Under the pieces are notes generated by a model that worked only from the letters and a program-made list of their open reading frames with translations, did no database searches and was not told the DNA's origin. DNA of 64,000 bases. Origin: Tetmemena sp. SeJ-2015. Lineage: Eukaryota; Ciliophora; Spirotrichea; Sporadotrichida; Oxytrichidae. A program made the translations under genes and the position numbers. The DNA lies in the NCBI GenBank assembly GCA_027382625.1, contig JAJKFJ010022705.1, positions 79,918-143,917 on the forward strand, given 5' to 3'. Shown one piece after another: positions 45,317-58,980 of this stretch. Every line of letters starts with the position of its first letter. Positions within the stretch are counted from its first letter, which is position 1.

Positions 45317-48300
45317 TCATCTTTCCTGCAATATATTTTTATTTTTGTTTTAAGATTTTAACTATGAAACAAATTTTAATTCCAACTATTTCTATAAAAT
45401 CTTTTTTATCTTTGACTCCCCTTCTTTTGGATTATTGCTCTTATCAAAAGCTCCAAAAATGATGTCAAAGTTTTATTAATTAAATACGTAATTATTTTAT
45501 TTGTTATAATTTTTTAAAGTTTAGATCTTCACCTTCTACTTTCTTTGGCTTTTTGAATTTCTTTTTAGTTCGCTTCTTGATCTTTTTCTCTTAAACATAT
45601 TTAAAACATTTGTTGATGATTGTTAGTTTTATGTATTGGTCCCCTCCTCTTCACTTTTATGTTCTCTACTCTTCTCGAAGCTTATGATTTTAATAGCGCC
45701 CTTTCTAATGGATTATGGGCTGCGAAAGCTTGAATCGGTGAAAATTTCATCTTAAAAATTGTTAATTTCTTCTAATTATGGCTAATCTTTTAGTAAAAAT
45801 AAAATATACTTAAATCCTAAGATGCCTATTTTGATTTGTTTAGCTAAGATTATATTCTGTAGAATTATGATCTTTAAACTTCTTTAGGCGTTTCCTATTT
45901 CTTATTCTACCTCTTTTAATATGAGAGGAATGTGAATGCGTTATCGATGTAATTACATTTTCAAATGCAAATTTAGCACGTTATGAGGCGCACTGACAAG
46001 TATTAGTCGACAGAAGTTATTATCTCTATCATTTATATTATAATTGGAGTAATTTGCAAAGTTTATTCATAATTTTTTAGACATCATAGTAGTTGCACTT
46101 CGCTCTTATTTTTCTCAATTTTTGACAATTTTCTTGCTTATTACTATGAACTTTAAAAATAGTTAGAAATATATTATCTTTTTTTATCAAAGAGAATAGT
46201 AGAGGATTGTTAAATTGTTTCAAATTTTATAGTGAAAACTTAAAATGATAATCTTATTTCCAGCAGGTGATGATACAGCTGAGCTCACCCATTTTTCAAC
46301 TATTTATTTTAAGAGAATGAATTAAACTATTATCAGCTTCTTTTAAAATCAAATCTATTTCAAGAACTCTTAACATATATCAATAATTAATATTCGATCT
46401 ATAATTAATTTCATTTAAATTCACTCACAAAATTAAATATTAAAATCTTAATCTTAAGTTATTAATTAAGCATCGCCATTAAAATTATTTTTAGACAAAA
46501 AATTTAATTTTTATTTTGATAACTCTCAGGTATAATAGGACTCATTGATAATAATATTTAATACATTTTCAAGGCGGTATCTGAAAAATCTTAAGTAAAT
46601 TTTTGTTACACTTAAAATAAACCAATATTTTTTGTTAACTTAACTATTAGTATGCAGGTAGATATCGTTTTACTTAATAGGCGATCCATCTGAGAAAAAT
46701 GAGGTGCTCAAATCTTTTTTAAGAGGCGAAAAAGGCAACAGTACTTTTTAAGAATTCATCATCGAGTTTTGTCTAGAGTCAAATCTACTTGAAAATGTTT
46801 GCTATTTAAAAAATATAATTTCTTGAGGTTTGATTCGTAATCTTCAATGAGCGTGTCAGTTTTCTTGAAACTGTAAATTTTACTGGCCAATAAATAAATC
46901 AATTTGTTGAATTGCTTTGAGTATATTCGCAAATTTAATAATTATTGTTATCAAAGTTATTAGTTAATTTAATAACTAGAGAAGATTCACTCTCAATCCA
47001 GAAATTATTTTTTAGTTTTTAAGTTAAATTAGAAATCACAATCGTTGTAAGTTTAATGAGAAATTTGATAAAATGCAATTAAAAATAATTTGTCATTACA
47101 TAAAAATGTGGGAGCACATTTTCTCGACACCCCTCCCCATATTAGAACCCAAAAAATTATTTCAGGGAAAAATATCTTGTATATATATACTTATAGTGAG
47201 GTATATGCTACAGTTTGCTTATTTGTTTTTCCTTGAAATTACTTGAAGTTTTTTTGGGGTCGAAAATGGTGGGGTAGTGGAGAACCATACTGGTGACTGA
47301 GGTTCCATCGATCCCATATGAGGGTTGATATTTTTCATTATATTTGTGCTTCTTTGGCAATTCAAACAAATTTCGACATTAAATTTATGTATTAATTTTT
47401 TAATTATAAACTAGTTGCTAACTTCTGAAGTACTCAAAATTTCAATAAGATTTTCAGAGTAAAAGGGGAGGGGTTCAGATGCCTTTTTATAAACCAAAAA
47501 ATATATCCTGATTGAAGGTACTGAGCTTTTTAATATTATAATTAAATGATTCAAAGTTAGTAGCACCATATTTGAAATCCACAAGGCAATGAATACGCAA
47601 TTATACCCAATTATAAATACGAACAGAATATACACTTGTGGTTTTATTTAATATTCTCTCTATTAAATTAAAGTTTGGAGAGAGGTATATTATCAGATGT
47701 GAAGAAAATGCCTCCATATAAAGTCGCTGCCTAAATTTACTATGAAAATAAGATGATCTTACAGCAGCGTAAGTGGCGTGATAGTCTAAACGATTAAAGC
47801 GAGGATCAATATAAGGCTGGATTGAATTCATCAGCTAAGTCTAAATAAACAAAGGGAATAGCCCAATCAAAGCCTTTAAATTTTATTTACTACTGCGAAG
47901 TCTTAAGGTATAAAAGTTGCAATAGAAATGAAAATCAGTTTCTTTAAAGTTATGATAATGATCTCCCAAAAGTATGCATTATCATTTAACCCCACATAAA
48001 ATATTCCATACCTTACAAGGAAAGTATGATGCATGAATTCCGCTTTGGAATTTCTTAGTTTAGCAAAAATGAAAGCAGGGTAGATAAAGCACCAAAAGCA
48101 GATTAAGGGCATTCCCACAAGTAAAGAATAAATTAATAAAAATTAAAGCCATCCTGCGATGATAATCACCTTAACACTATATGTCCATGTTGAGTTATTT
48201 AATTTCTAATTTATTTAGCATTAGATAGCTGTGGCCATCCTCATAAGAGAAGCATTAGAATAGACTGAACATATTTGTGAGGATAGTAGGAAATAAAAGT

Positions 48301-51300
48301 TATGCTATAATGAAAAAGATGATTTAGATTTTCAGCTTTAACTCTCATGCTTTCAATTTGTTGACTATAGGTTTCTTAACTAAATTGTAAATAAGCGCAT
48401 GAAATATCCATATCACATAAAAAATATGAGCTATTAAGGAATAATGCTGTAAGTGTAAAAATAAAGACATGAATAACTAGATAAACCACCTTTGAGAACA
48501 CTTGTCTACAAAGCGTCTCTAGTGGCTGTGAAATTTCACTTCCATTAGGATGAAGGAATCCACTCAATCATACTAGCAAACCTGTTAGTAACCATTATGG
48601 GCTCCTGACTCTGGCTGGATAACGCTTAGCCAAAATTCATCAGATTTTGCTGATTAGTCTTAGAAACGAAAACATCGCCATAGCAAATGCCTAAGCCTCC
48701 TGGTAGGTCAAGTACTATCCAAGGTGTATACTGGCACTTAATATGACATAGTGCAGAATAATGCCAATGGTCTAGATTAAAATACTCTATCCGAAAATGA
48801 AAGCAAAATCAGTCCTCACGATATTTTCCTTACATTACCCTGAGTTCACAAGACGATTTCAACCACGATTGTTACTGCTTGCATCTGAGGAGAAAGATTA
48901 TTTATCTAAGATCAGGGCATCCAACTTGGAGTAATGAACTTCTCTCACAACTTCAGGGCTCATCATATCCACTATTCACAGAAGTATTGCAAAACAAGAT
49001 CGCATCAAGTGAGAAAAACTCAACATGGTTAATTTCCCTACCCCAACCAAGGAGATATTAGCAACGCTTTATGTCAAGGGTCCAATATTTTATCATTTTA
49101 ATTATACTATAAAAACTATTTAATCAAGCTGCAAACAGTTCCAAATATGAATGGCAACAATCCAAAAATTAAGATTTTGCAAAATCCACTTAAATCTCTT
49201 GGTAATCCTCCTTAAAGTAGCATATCATAATAATTTTAATTTAAAGCAGGCACTCGAAAAAAATTTAAAATTATTCGAGTGAGAGAACAGTTTCTTGAGA
49301 AGAGCTAAGAAAGGAAAAATAGGAGAGTGCTTCCAAAATCTCTTCTGGCCATTTTATTTATTTGAGTAGAAAGTTTTAGCATATCATTAGCACTTAAAAA
49401 TATCCAGTTAAAATTCTTAACAGAGTTGTTTAGGGTTTATTTCTTTTAGGATTTCGAGAAATAATACTATAAGAAAATTAGCTTGAAAAAATTATATGTA
49501 CATAAGCATTAGACTTGTGTAGCCCAAAAGAATCACTGTTATTAGTAGAGACATTACTATCTATACTGATAGTTTTATTATTTTTAGTGGCTTGCATTTT
49601 ACGCATTTTCTTCCATCACTTTGGGAGTAAATAAAAATAAAATCTCATTCTCTTTAGATTAGCAAACGCTGCAAAGTTTCCCAGTGTAACCTTCGAGACA
49701 TTTTGATTCGAGACCTCCTCTAAATAAATTTATCCAATTATCAAAAATAATATTAATATTATTTTTTTTTAAAAAATATAGTGTACTTTTAAAACATATA
49801 ATTTACAAAATTTTAATCGAAACTACATTTTATGAAAGTACAAGTTTTATAGATATCTCTTGCAAATTTATTTGGAGATTATGTATTACTTTTATATAAA
49901 AAAAGAATAATGATAAAATTAATGTGTAGAATGTTTGAAAATTATCAAGAAAAATATATCCCAGGTATAAATTCATTTTTCGCTCTGTTATAAAACTTTT
50001 ATAAAATTTAGTTAATCTTAACTTATGTCTTGATTCATTAACTATTCATATTTTAAATTATTTTATTAGGTAAAAATAAAAATACCTCCTCTAATAAAAT
50101 TAATAGTAAATATCTTACAAACACGCCTCTTAATAAAATATATTTTTGCATTTATTGATTTCTTAAGAAAAGCAGGTATAAATTTAGAGGGAAGTGTTGG
50201 AACTTCTCCATTTTCCAGAATTTACATAAATCGCATTTCCACCCGGACACTAAGCATTTTATGGACATTTTTAGCATTTAATGTCCATCTTACTTAATGA
50301 ATAAGTATTTACAGGGCACATTTAGCACTCTTAAGATACTATTACTTCACCAACTATACACTCTCTGCATCTAATTTAAATAAATTAGTAATTCCAAATT
50401 CTGATATGATCTACGATACTTCAATCAATTCAAATTCTATTAAATAGTTTTAATATAAATTAAGCACAACATAACTAGAACAAAATATATAGGTTTTAAA
50501 TGACTATCGTGGAAGAGTAATCAGGAGAGCTTTTGATACTTAAAGGATAGAAATTAATTATTCCGCTTTGAACAATTATTTTTTTAAACTTCAGCCCTGA
50601 GGGAACCTGTCAGACTGACCTTCAAATCATTTGACCTTATTGTTAAAATAAATGTTGCGCCATTTTATTACACAACAGTAACCAACTAATCATCTTAGTC
50701 ATAAAGACCTGCTTCTACTGGAGACTCAAGATTTTAACCACTTGAGATTCTCGCCAAAGCATTTTCAGAATCTTCAGAGAGCTTAATCTTGGTTGCATAT
50801 GAAGACCAATCGTTTCCATAAGGCGCTTAATTTAAGAATAATTGGAAACGAAATAAGAAGTTTCAATTCCTTCTGGCTTTGCATCTGAGTAGTGAATCGC
50901 TCCTCCTTGAATAAATGCATTATTCTCCTTGAATTCTGAATTCTCTATGTGATAATCAACTTAATATTCCTTTATCTCAGTTTGTTAAAGTAAAGGTTAA
51001 GAGCTAATATGCACAGCTCCTCCTGATCCATAGGCTGTGTTTTTTGAAAAGGAACAATTGCTTATTTGAAAATCTTGGTTGTAAATTTTAATTGAACCTC
51101 CATTCTGATAAAAATATAGTCTAATGATATGCATAATTGTTCTCGAAAATAGAATTCTCAATCAAATGATTAAAATTCGTAATATATGAAATGATATTCT
51201 TAAAATTTAAATTTCTTACACAATTAAACTTTTTATAATTTCAAAGCTCAGATTTATTTTTAATCAAAATCTGAAGAACTTAAGAATAAGCCTTCAAATT

Positions 51301-54300
51301 TCTGAGAAGAAATGCGCCTCCATTCCTTGCAGTATTGTCACTTGAATTGCAATATTTTATAGTGATTGAACTTTGATCCGACAATATTGCAATCCCATCA
51401 GTATTTAAATTTGAGAGATTTGTGAATTAACAATTTGTAATTAGTGCCTCACTTTATAGAAACTGGGTAGCTCGGTTGTTAATTCCATTAAATACTGTAT
51501 TTGATAATAGCACATCTGAGTTGATACTTTGTAATACTGCACCTTGAGAAATTTAAATACTACTTAATTCTGATGAGCTAAGATTTAACTGAGATTTGTC
51601 TATCTGGATATAAGACTGAAATAAAATAAATGCTATAGGAAGAACAGAGTTTTACAAATTAAATCCAGTTATAGAAGCCTAAGAATCATGTATGAAGAAA
51701 AGCGGATTGCTTAAGTTGAATCCATAAAAGTCTTCTACTTTCAATGCTGATTTAGAATCACAAATAATTGCATACGTCATCAGCTTTAAATTCAAGAATG
51801 CAGAGTCAATTAGATCTAATTCGGACTATGCCAAACTTATTAAAGGAAGTAAGGAGGTACTAGAAACATTTAGCATAGTGAAACTATTGGCTGTAAACTT
51901 ATTTAAATTAAAATACTAACTAATTATATTTTAGCTCAATAAATTTGGATACCAACAAATATCAAACAATTCAAAATATTAAAGCATCATTTCCTTTTTT
52001 AAAAAAAATAAAAATAAAAGTAAATCGATTTATTAATTTTTGAATTATGTTTAATTTTCCAGAACAATTATTTTATAAGTTATATAAAAAAGGGTTCTTT
52101 TATTTTAAGATTAATCTTGCTTGCAGATTCAAGTTTTACGAACTTATCAATGACAGAAACTGTCACGTTTTCAAAATATAGAGTTCCCTTAACTAATTAA
52201 ATGTTGTAGTATTCATCATAAATCAATTTAATGATAAACAATGATGGCATTTATTTATAATTTTAGAATCATTCTTATCGTTGTCTAAGTAGTTTTAATA
52301 TATGGAGGAGTCAATAACTTGGAGCTCATAAATGAAAATATCATTTTAAGAGTTGATGATATAAAAAAGTGAAGCCTCTTGCGCATGATTATCTTGGATA
52401 GTAGAATTAATTATCTGAGCCTATCCTTCATTTTGAATGTAAATTACTCCTCCTCTTTATGCCTAGTTTGAGGAAACAAAAGATTTATCTATGATAGCTT
52501 TATAATAAAATTATCATATTTAAGCTAGTCCCTACTCTTGAGTATAGAAAACTCCTCCCTCGAGTGCTGTGTTATTCTAAATAGTTGATTAAATAATCTG
52601 GATTGTAGAATCTCGGCCTATTGTAAGACCAATAGAACCTCTTGCTTCTGAAAACTTATTGTTTAAAATACTGCAATTATGCAAAAGCACCATCGAATTA
52701 AAATTATATTCATTAAATTACTTCCTGCATAAATTAGTGATTCAAAAGTCCCTTAATTTTATGAAATGTCGCTGTCTTATATCTATATTTTTAATTTCTT
52801 CAGTGCTTCAATATTATTAGCTGGCTCCGCAAGAATCAGTCTACCTTAATTCTACCTCAAAATAAATTATGCAAAAATTGAGTCCAAGAAATAGATATAT
52901 CTGTGGTTCCCTTAGAACAAAAATGCCGATTTTGCTTAATTAAAGTAGTTGTTTGTTAATTTCATCATTTGAAAAATAATTTTATCATTAAGTAATTTAT
53001 TAGGGGATTCAAAAGAAGCACAATTAAAAAAGCAGCGGTTATTACGCACATTCATGCCACCCGTGTTACTACAGATTAATGAGTTAAAAATAGAAAAAGG
53101 AAAAAAATAAAAGTGAGCTAAAACAAACTGGCATCTCACAGTAAATATATTAGCCTTAAATATATTATCCCATGCCTAAATTCCATCTTACATCTAAGCT
53201 TAAAATTTCCATCCTTGATTACTTATGATATTTTAGATACGATTTTTCCTCCTCTCGGGCATAATGCCTGAAAAAAGTATCTTATATTGAGTAAAATAAT
53301 CAAGAACAAGGATTAGGTTTTTGAATTTTATCGGACTCTCCAAAAGACCCCGATTCGATTAACTTTTTAATTTAATAGTCTCAATTGAAAAAAAGTTTGA
53401 AGTAATCGTGAGTCTATATTTGAAAATTCTACAAGAGTCATTTGCTTCATAAAATATAATGGATGTCATTTGATCTTTTATAGTAATATTTTATATTAAA
53501 GAATTGCTAAAGTTCAGCTTTATCTAGCTTCAAAAATAATAAACTATCTTTTAAATTTTAAAAATAGCTATTAGGATGCAATTATTCTAAGTTTGAAGTT
53601 TAAAGTTTTTAAACCAAAAGCAAAGCCATCTTTAAATTTAATTTTAATCTATGAGTTCGAGAAGGTTGTATTTACAAAGTTATAATTAAGATAGAAACTT
53701 TATTCAGTCTCAACAGGAAAATAAAAATGAAAGTCCTTGATTTCAAAAATAAATCCTCTTTCTCTTGAGTCATACATGATCACTGTTGCATTAAAATTCC
53801 TCATAGAAATAAAATAGTGAGGTTTGATACTTTGTCAAAAATTATAAGAGAAGATTATGATTTTAGGTCGTTCATCTTTACATCAGTAATAAAAATAAAA
53901 TCGTAATACTTGCAGCAGAAACTTCTTCAATTTATAAACTTATTGAAGCAATAATATACTTACTTGTTTTCAATAATTTTAGCATGAATTTAGAATTGAA
54001 TAAGTTAAAATGAATTAGAGATTTATACTAAGCAGAGAGATATTTAAAATAATCTTCAATTAAAAGGGCTCCTACTTTATTGAAAGATGAATTTTGGAAC
54101 TATATTCTTTGAGCTTCAAAATTTTTTGATTGAATGACTTGTATAAGAGCTGCTTTGTCTTGCGCTTTTGCAGAGCCATTTAAATTAATGACGCTTACAT
54201 CTTAAATACTAAGGATAACTGATTTGACATTTAGGAAGCTAATTATTTATCAAGAATATTAAAATAAAATATTTCAGAGTTGGAAATAACTGAATTTGAT

Positions 54301-57300
54301 ATCTAAATTTATTCAGCCTCGAAGTTGAAGATTTCTGAAGTATAGCTCTCTGCTTTGAGCTTTGAGAAGACGTTTCCGTTTGCTAAAATTTAAAGATTTT
54401 TCATTTCTGTGGTCTATATTCTAATTAAAGCTCTGCCATTAAGTGAGATAAATTTATTCTTTGAATTTTAATGAGAAATTGATGTACTTGTTATCCATGA
54501 TATATACCACATAAAAAACGTTAACTTGATATGTGAAAAAGAGAGAAATCCTAAGATTAATTTTTTAATTAAAATTGACAGAATTAAATTGGCAAGACAA
54601 GACATGGTGGTGATATGAGGATATATTCTATGGTTGTCATAAAAGCTTAAATTACTATAATTTTTGATAATGAAATTTGGTTTAAATCAAAATTAAAAGG
54701 GGTAGATTTATACCTTCTCATGATCAAAAGACTCTAAAATCTAGCTTCTGAAATTTCTTCAAGGCGTACTGATCAGGGATGGATCCGCCCGGATTTTCAT
54801 CTCTCGAAATAGCTGCAGCACATCTGAAACGCGTTGATTATTTAATCCACAAAGAAGTTATTAATTAGACTCTTAATGGAAGTAATAAACTGCGTCATAT
54901 TACTCAAGTTACCCAATTTATCATAATCGAATAATTAAAAACACCTAAATTCCCTAAAGCTCTGATTATTGTCTTCGGTGATCATATTTTAGCATCTCTA
55001 ATCTTATTTGTCTTTGGACTATGGATGCCCTGAGGGGCTCTTTAATCCATTGAACAATTAATTTTTTTAATTTACAACAAGATTTTACACAGACTGCTTC
55101 AAAGTATTATAAAAGCTATTGTTTGAAATGTTAAAATATATAATTAATGTTAACGACTCGATATTAGTCAAACTTGCAGTTTTAAGTTAACGATTCCAAG
55201 TATATAATTTTATCAGTAGCTTCAGACCAGTACACATCCCTGAAAATGTTTTAAAATTTAATTCTTATTATGTTATTGGTAATTGTAAGATTAGAGAGCC
55301 CTGATTAAAATAAATTAATAAAGATGTTTCCCAGAAAGAAAAGGCTATGTCTTTGTTTTGTCCCAATAGCAAATTAATAATACAGAAAGAAAAAGTTAAT
55401 TATTGTCTAGGATCATATTTCCTGAGAAGTAGCCAGAATTCTCATTATCATCTTAGCAAGGAAGTTAGTTATAGTTCTGTACCATAGTCTGCCTTAAATA
55501 AAAGTACTAATTTTAAGTTTATAAAAAGAATTAAAAAGTATTAAAATATTAATTTGAGAAATTTAGACAAAAACTAATTTTCTTTTTTGGGGTAAAAATT
55601 CGGATAAAGTGCGAGTGAAATATCAACCATTTCTTTTCTTATAAAGATTGGGATAATTTTATGACTTTCTAATTTGGTAGTAAAAGGCTAAAAAATTTAA
55701 TACAGAGGTACTAAAATTATGATGAGCCCTCTTGAGAAAAAGTTTAATTAGGAGTAGACATTTTTCATTTAATGATAAATTAGGGTACCAAAAAAACACA
55801 ATACAATTTCAAATTCTAGTCCAAACTATTTTGCAATTTTTATGCTCCAAGTCTAAACAATAATTGCAAGCTTTCATATGGAAGATGCTCAAAACATACG
55901 ATGATAATTTTTTATTATTCTTGTAGCTCCAATAACAATCTGAAAGGAGAGTAAGGTCGAATACTTATTAGAATTCGTAAGAGTTGGCTTAGTAAGTAAT
56001 CAGCCATTTTTATTTATACTCTGGTCCTTAATTAATAAAAATAAATTAAATTTAGCCTACTTATGTCATAGACTGAGCCGCTCAGCTATAATAAAATGAT
56101 TTAGACAGCAATTGAATAACATACCTCTAAATTTGCTCCATAGGATGTGAAGTAGAAAGCACATGCCATGTAGAATTCACAGTTTCTAAACCTCACCCAC
56201 AAATTAGGATTGATCTTTAAAATAGTTCATATTAAATGATAATCTTGGCAGAAACAAGCGAATCTTCGTACAGAAAATTCTTTTAGCTTTCTTGAACAAA
56301 AACGATATAAATAATATTTTAAATGATACCCTCTACAGTCAGATTTATAAATGCTAAAATATTATTTGCGCGATAGATATGGAACTTGAACTTGTACTCT
56401 TGCGTATCATACAAACTCATTAGTCCTTCATTATATTTGCCTTCATAGTCATATCCAATAATGTAACCATCTTAGGAGACAGTCGGATTGAAATAGTTTG
56501 AGCAAAATAAATTAAAGCTGTGTGACACTCTTTCCAAAGGATAAGCTTCTTCTATGATTAAAAATATAGTAAGATAATAATATTTTATGATATTGATGTA
56601 AGTCTTTGCTTATTAACGATAAAATTATTAAATTTCTTGAATGAATTTCAAATTTATGTTTTTTTTTCTCTTAACTTAAATATTAAACGCAAGTTTAATA
56701 ATTTTATTTTAATTTGTAAGTTTTTTATTTCACATGAATATATCTTCTCTATTTTTATTAACTGAGATTTTACCAATTTTGAGACCTGTAGATGATTATA
56801 ATTTTATGTTTTTAATGTATTTTTATCAACTTACTTAAGCGTTACATTAGATTCTAGCAAGAGAATTAACAATTTTATAATAATTTATAATTGGCATGTA
56901 ATTTGAGTGGAGAGTGTAATTTTACCCTTCCTATAGGACGATTGTGGCATTTATTTTGTAATCTGAATTAGCTGCATTAAAAAGCTCTCTAAAAGCATCG
57001 TCAATATTGCGATAAGGATAGTCCTTTGTTCCTTAAACTTTTTAAAATAATAAAAATCGTTTAGTTTAAGAGAATTAAGTATATCCTCCTTCAAATTTTC
57101 TCTTAATAGTTAAAATGTAAGTTAAATTAAAATTTGCTTTAAAATATTAATATAATTTCCTAGCTCTAGGGAATTAAAATAGCTTTCTTGAATTCCTGTA
57201 TAATCAAAACTTGAAACTCCACTATCAACATAAATTATGTTTTCTAAAAAAGTAAACTGCTCTATTAACTACCTCTACTGTAAAGAAATATAATTTAATT

Positions 57301-58423
57301 AAATCTCAATTGGTCACTTGTTTAATCTCGATATTTTTAAATTCAATTATTTTTAGCAAGTCAACTTTTTAAATTAAAAAGATATTCCATAATCATCCGC
57401 GAAGAAGGAAAATTCTCATTACTATAGCATTCAAATGTTTTTAAGTCCTTAACCCACTCTCTTGCATTAGAAGTGTTTAAATTCTAGAGAAATATTAAAT
57501 AAATCTTTTCTAAGATCAAACTTTTTAATTTAAATGGGAACAATTAATTATTTACTAATTTTCAGTAAAATAATTAATTCTTAAATTTCTTAAAATAACA
57601 TCCATTCAGCTTCGATTTTAATAAATCTTCAGTATAGTGATGATGGAGCATGAATTACGATTTTTAAGTCCTAACCTAATGCCGTAAACGCTACTTAGAG
57701 GCAAATTATTTTAAAACGTTAATTTGACTTAATTTTTTATTTTAGCAATTATTTGGAGGTTCTCGTCATTGGACAAGAACTAAAGAAAAAATTTTTAATT
57801 TTACTTTCTTAATGAATTTCTGAAATTTATTTTAATAATTTTAATTAAAATCCAAAACTTACTAGGCAAGTTAAGCAGCCTGCAATTGTTGAATCGATGC
57901 ATATGCCCATTTCACAGCTTAAATGGCATTCTAAAATTTAATAACAATCAGATGATAAGAATAAATCTCTTCCTTGCAAAATTTAAGGGATATCCATTTT
58001 ATATTTTAAGTATCGACATTTCAATACTAGTAATTTTAAATAGCTTTAAGTAATAAAATATAATAATTTTTAGTTCTATTATCATAAGAAGACTTTTTAA
58101 AAATAAACAAAGGCTAAATGTCCTAATTATTTGAAATCGTAAGTATAATTTTCCTATATATGTATCTCTATTAAGACTAATAACTATAAATGTCTAAAAA
58201 ATTCTTCGATGCTCATATAATTTCAATTGCTAATTTTAAACCATAAAAACTTACATTTACATGCTTGCTCAATTTTATCATAGTAGAATCCTCACTAAGT
58301 GCATGAACTTTAATCAGTTGCCCCTATCAATGCTAACAAGTTAGCAAATATATTTACTGTATTCTTACTGATCGTAAATAGGATCACAAGTAATTGTGAA
58401 AAGATATTGTTAAGTAAAGCCAT
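45317..58423 (-). CDS. Large surface protein: beta-helix repeats, Cys-rich motif and multiple membrane segments (copy N)
   Basis: ATG at 58423 gives MALLNNIFSQLLVILF; removing an ATTT-pointer IES joins it to ANLLALIGATDQSSC, a signal peptide. Cys-rich GFYYDKIEQAC and ECHLSCEMGICIDSTIAGCL follow. From about 57 to 50.5 kb are short imperfect repeats such as IIQSTIQNNTALEGGVFYTQ and RGGVIYIQNEGQAQIINSTI, typical of right-handed beta-helix (pectin-lyase-like) surface proteins. At 49.7 kb an EGF-like SKCLEGYTGKLCSVC and SDGRKCVKCKPLKI precede membrane segments, e.g. VQIVMSLLITVILLGYTSLM, ICFWCFIYPAFIFAKL, VYILFVFIIGYNCVFIALWI. The C-tail is cytosolic and basic (EKKIKKRTKKKFKKPKK), ending DIIFGAFDKSNNPKEGE ... 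TGA 45317-45319. There are dozens of IESs. A one-base deficit near 47.87 kb relative to copy O may be a frameshift. Confidence 0.66.
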
Positions 58424-58980
58424 TTAATTTTATTACAATATGCTTCTTTAGAATATGCTATATTTACAAATTAAAAATATGATAAATTGGAAAAATTTGT
58501 TTTTGTCTAGCAATATATAACCGAGATTAAATTAGCTATAAAAGTATCGATTTATTATGTCTTTAAATTTTCTTACTTTGAATTATTATAGTGCCAGCAA
58601 ATATACAAAACTAATATTTATTGATTGGATTTTTAATAAATTCTATTTATTTTTTCTTAATTAAAAAATCTAGTTATTAAATGAATAAAGTAAAAAACTT
58701 TGAATTCGGGAAATAATTATCTAAAATTAGATATTTCACTTACTGCTGAAGCATTTAATTATAGATAAAGTCTAATTAATTTTATAATATAATTAATTAT
58801 CCTCAATAAAATATAGTTTTCATCTTAGAGTCATTTTAAATTATCAAAATAAAATAGAATTAAATAAGATCAAGAAAAGAATTTTATGTCATTATTTTAT
58901 ATTGACATTAAATACTAGCTATCCATGAATTCTGAATTTAAATAGTTTGATTGCCAAATAAAATAAATGCAGTAAATTAT
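58424..58980 (+). other. Intergenic AT-rich region
   Basis: About 560 bp between two paralogous minus-strand genes; nothing recognisable. Confidence 0.45.
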
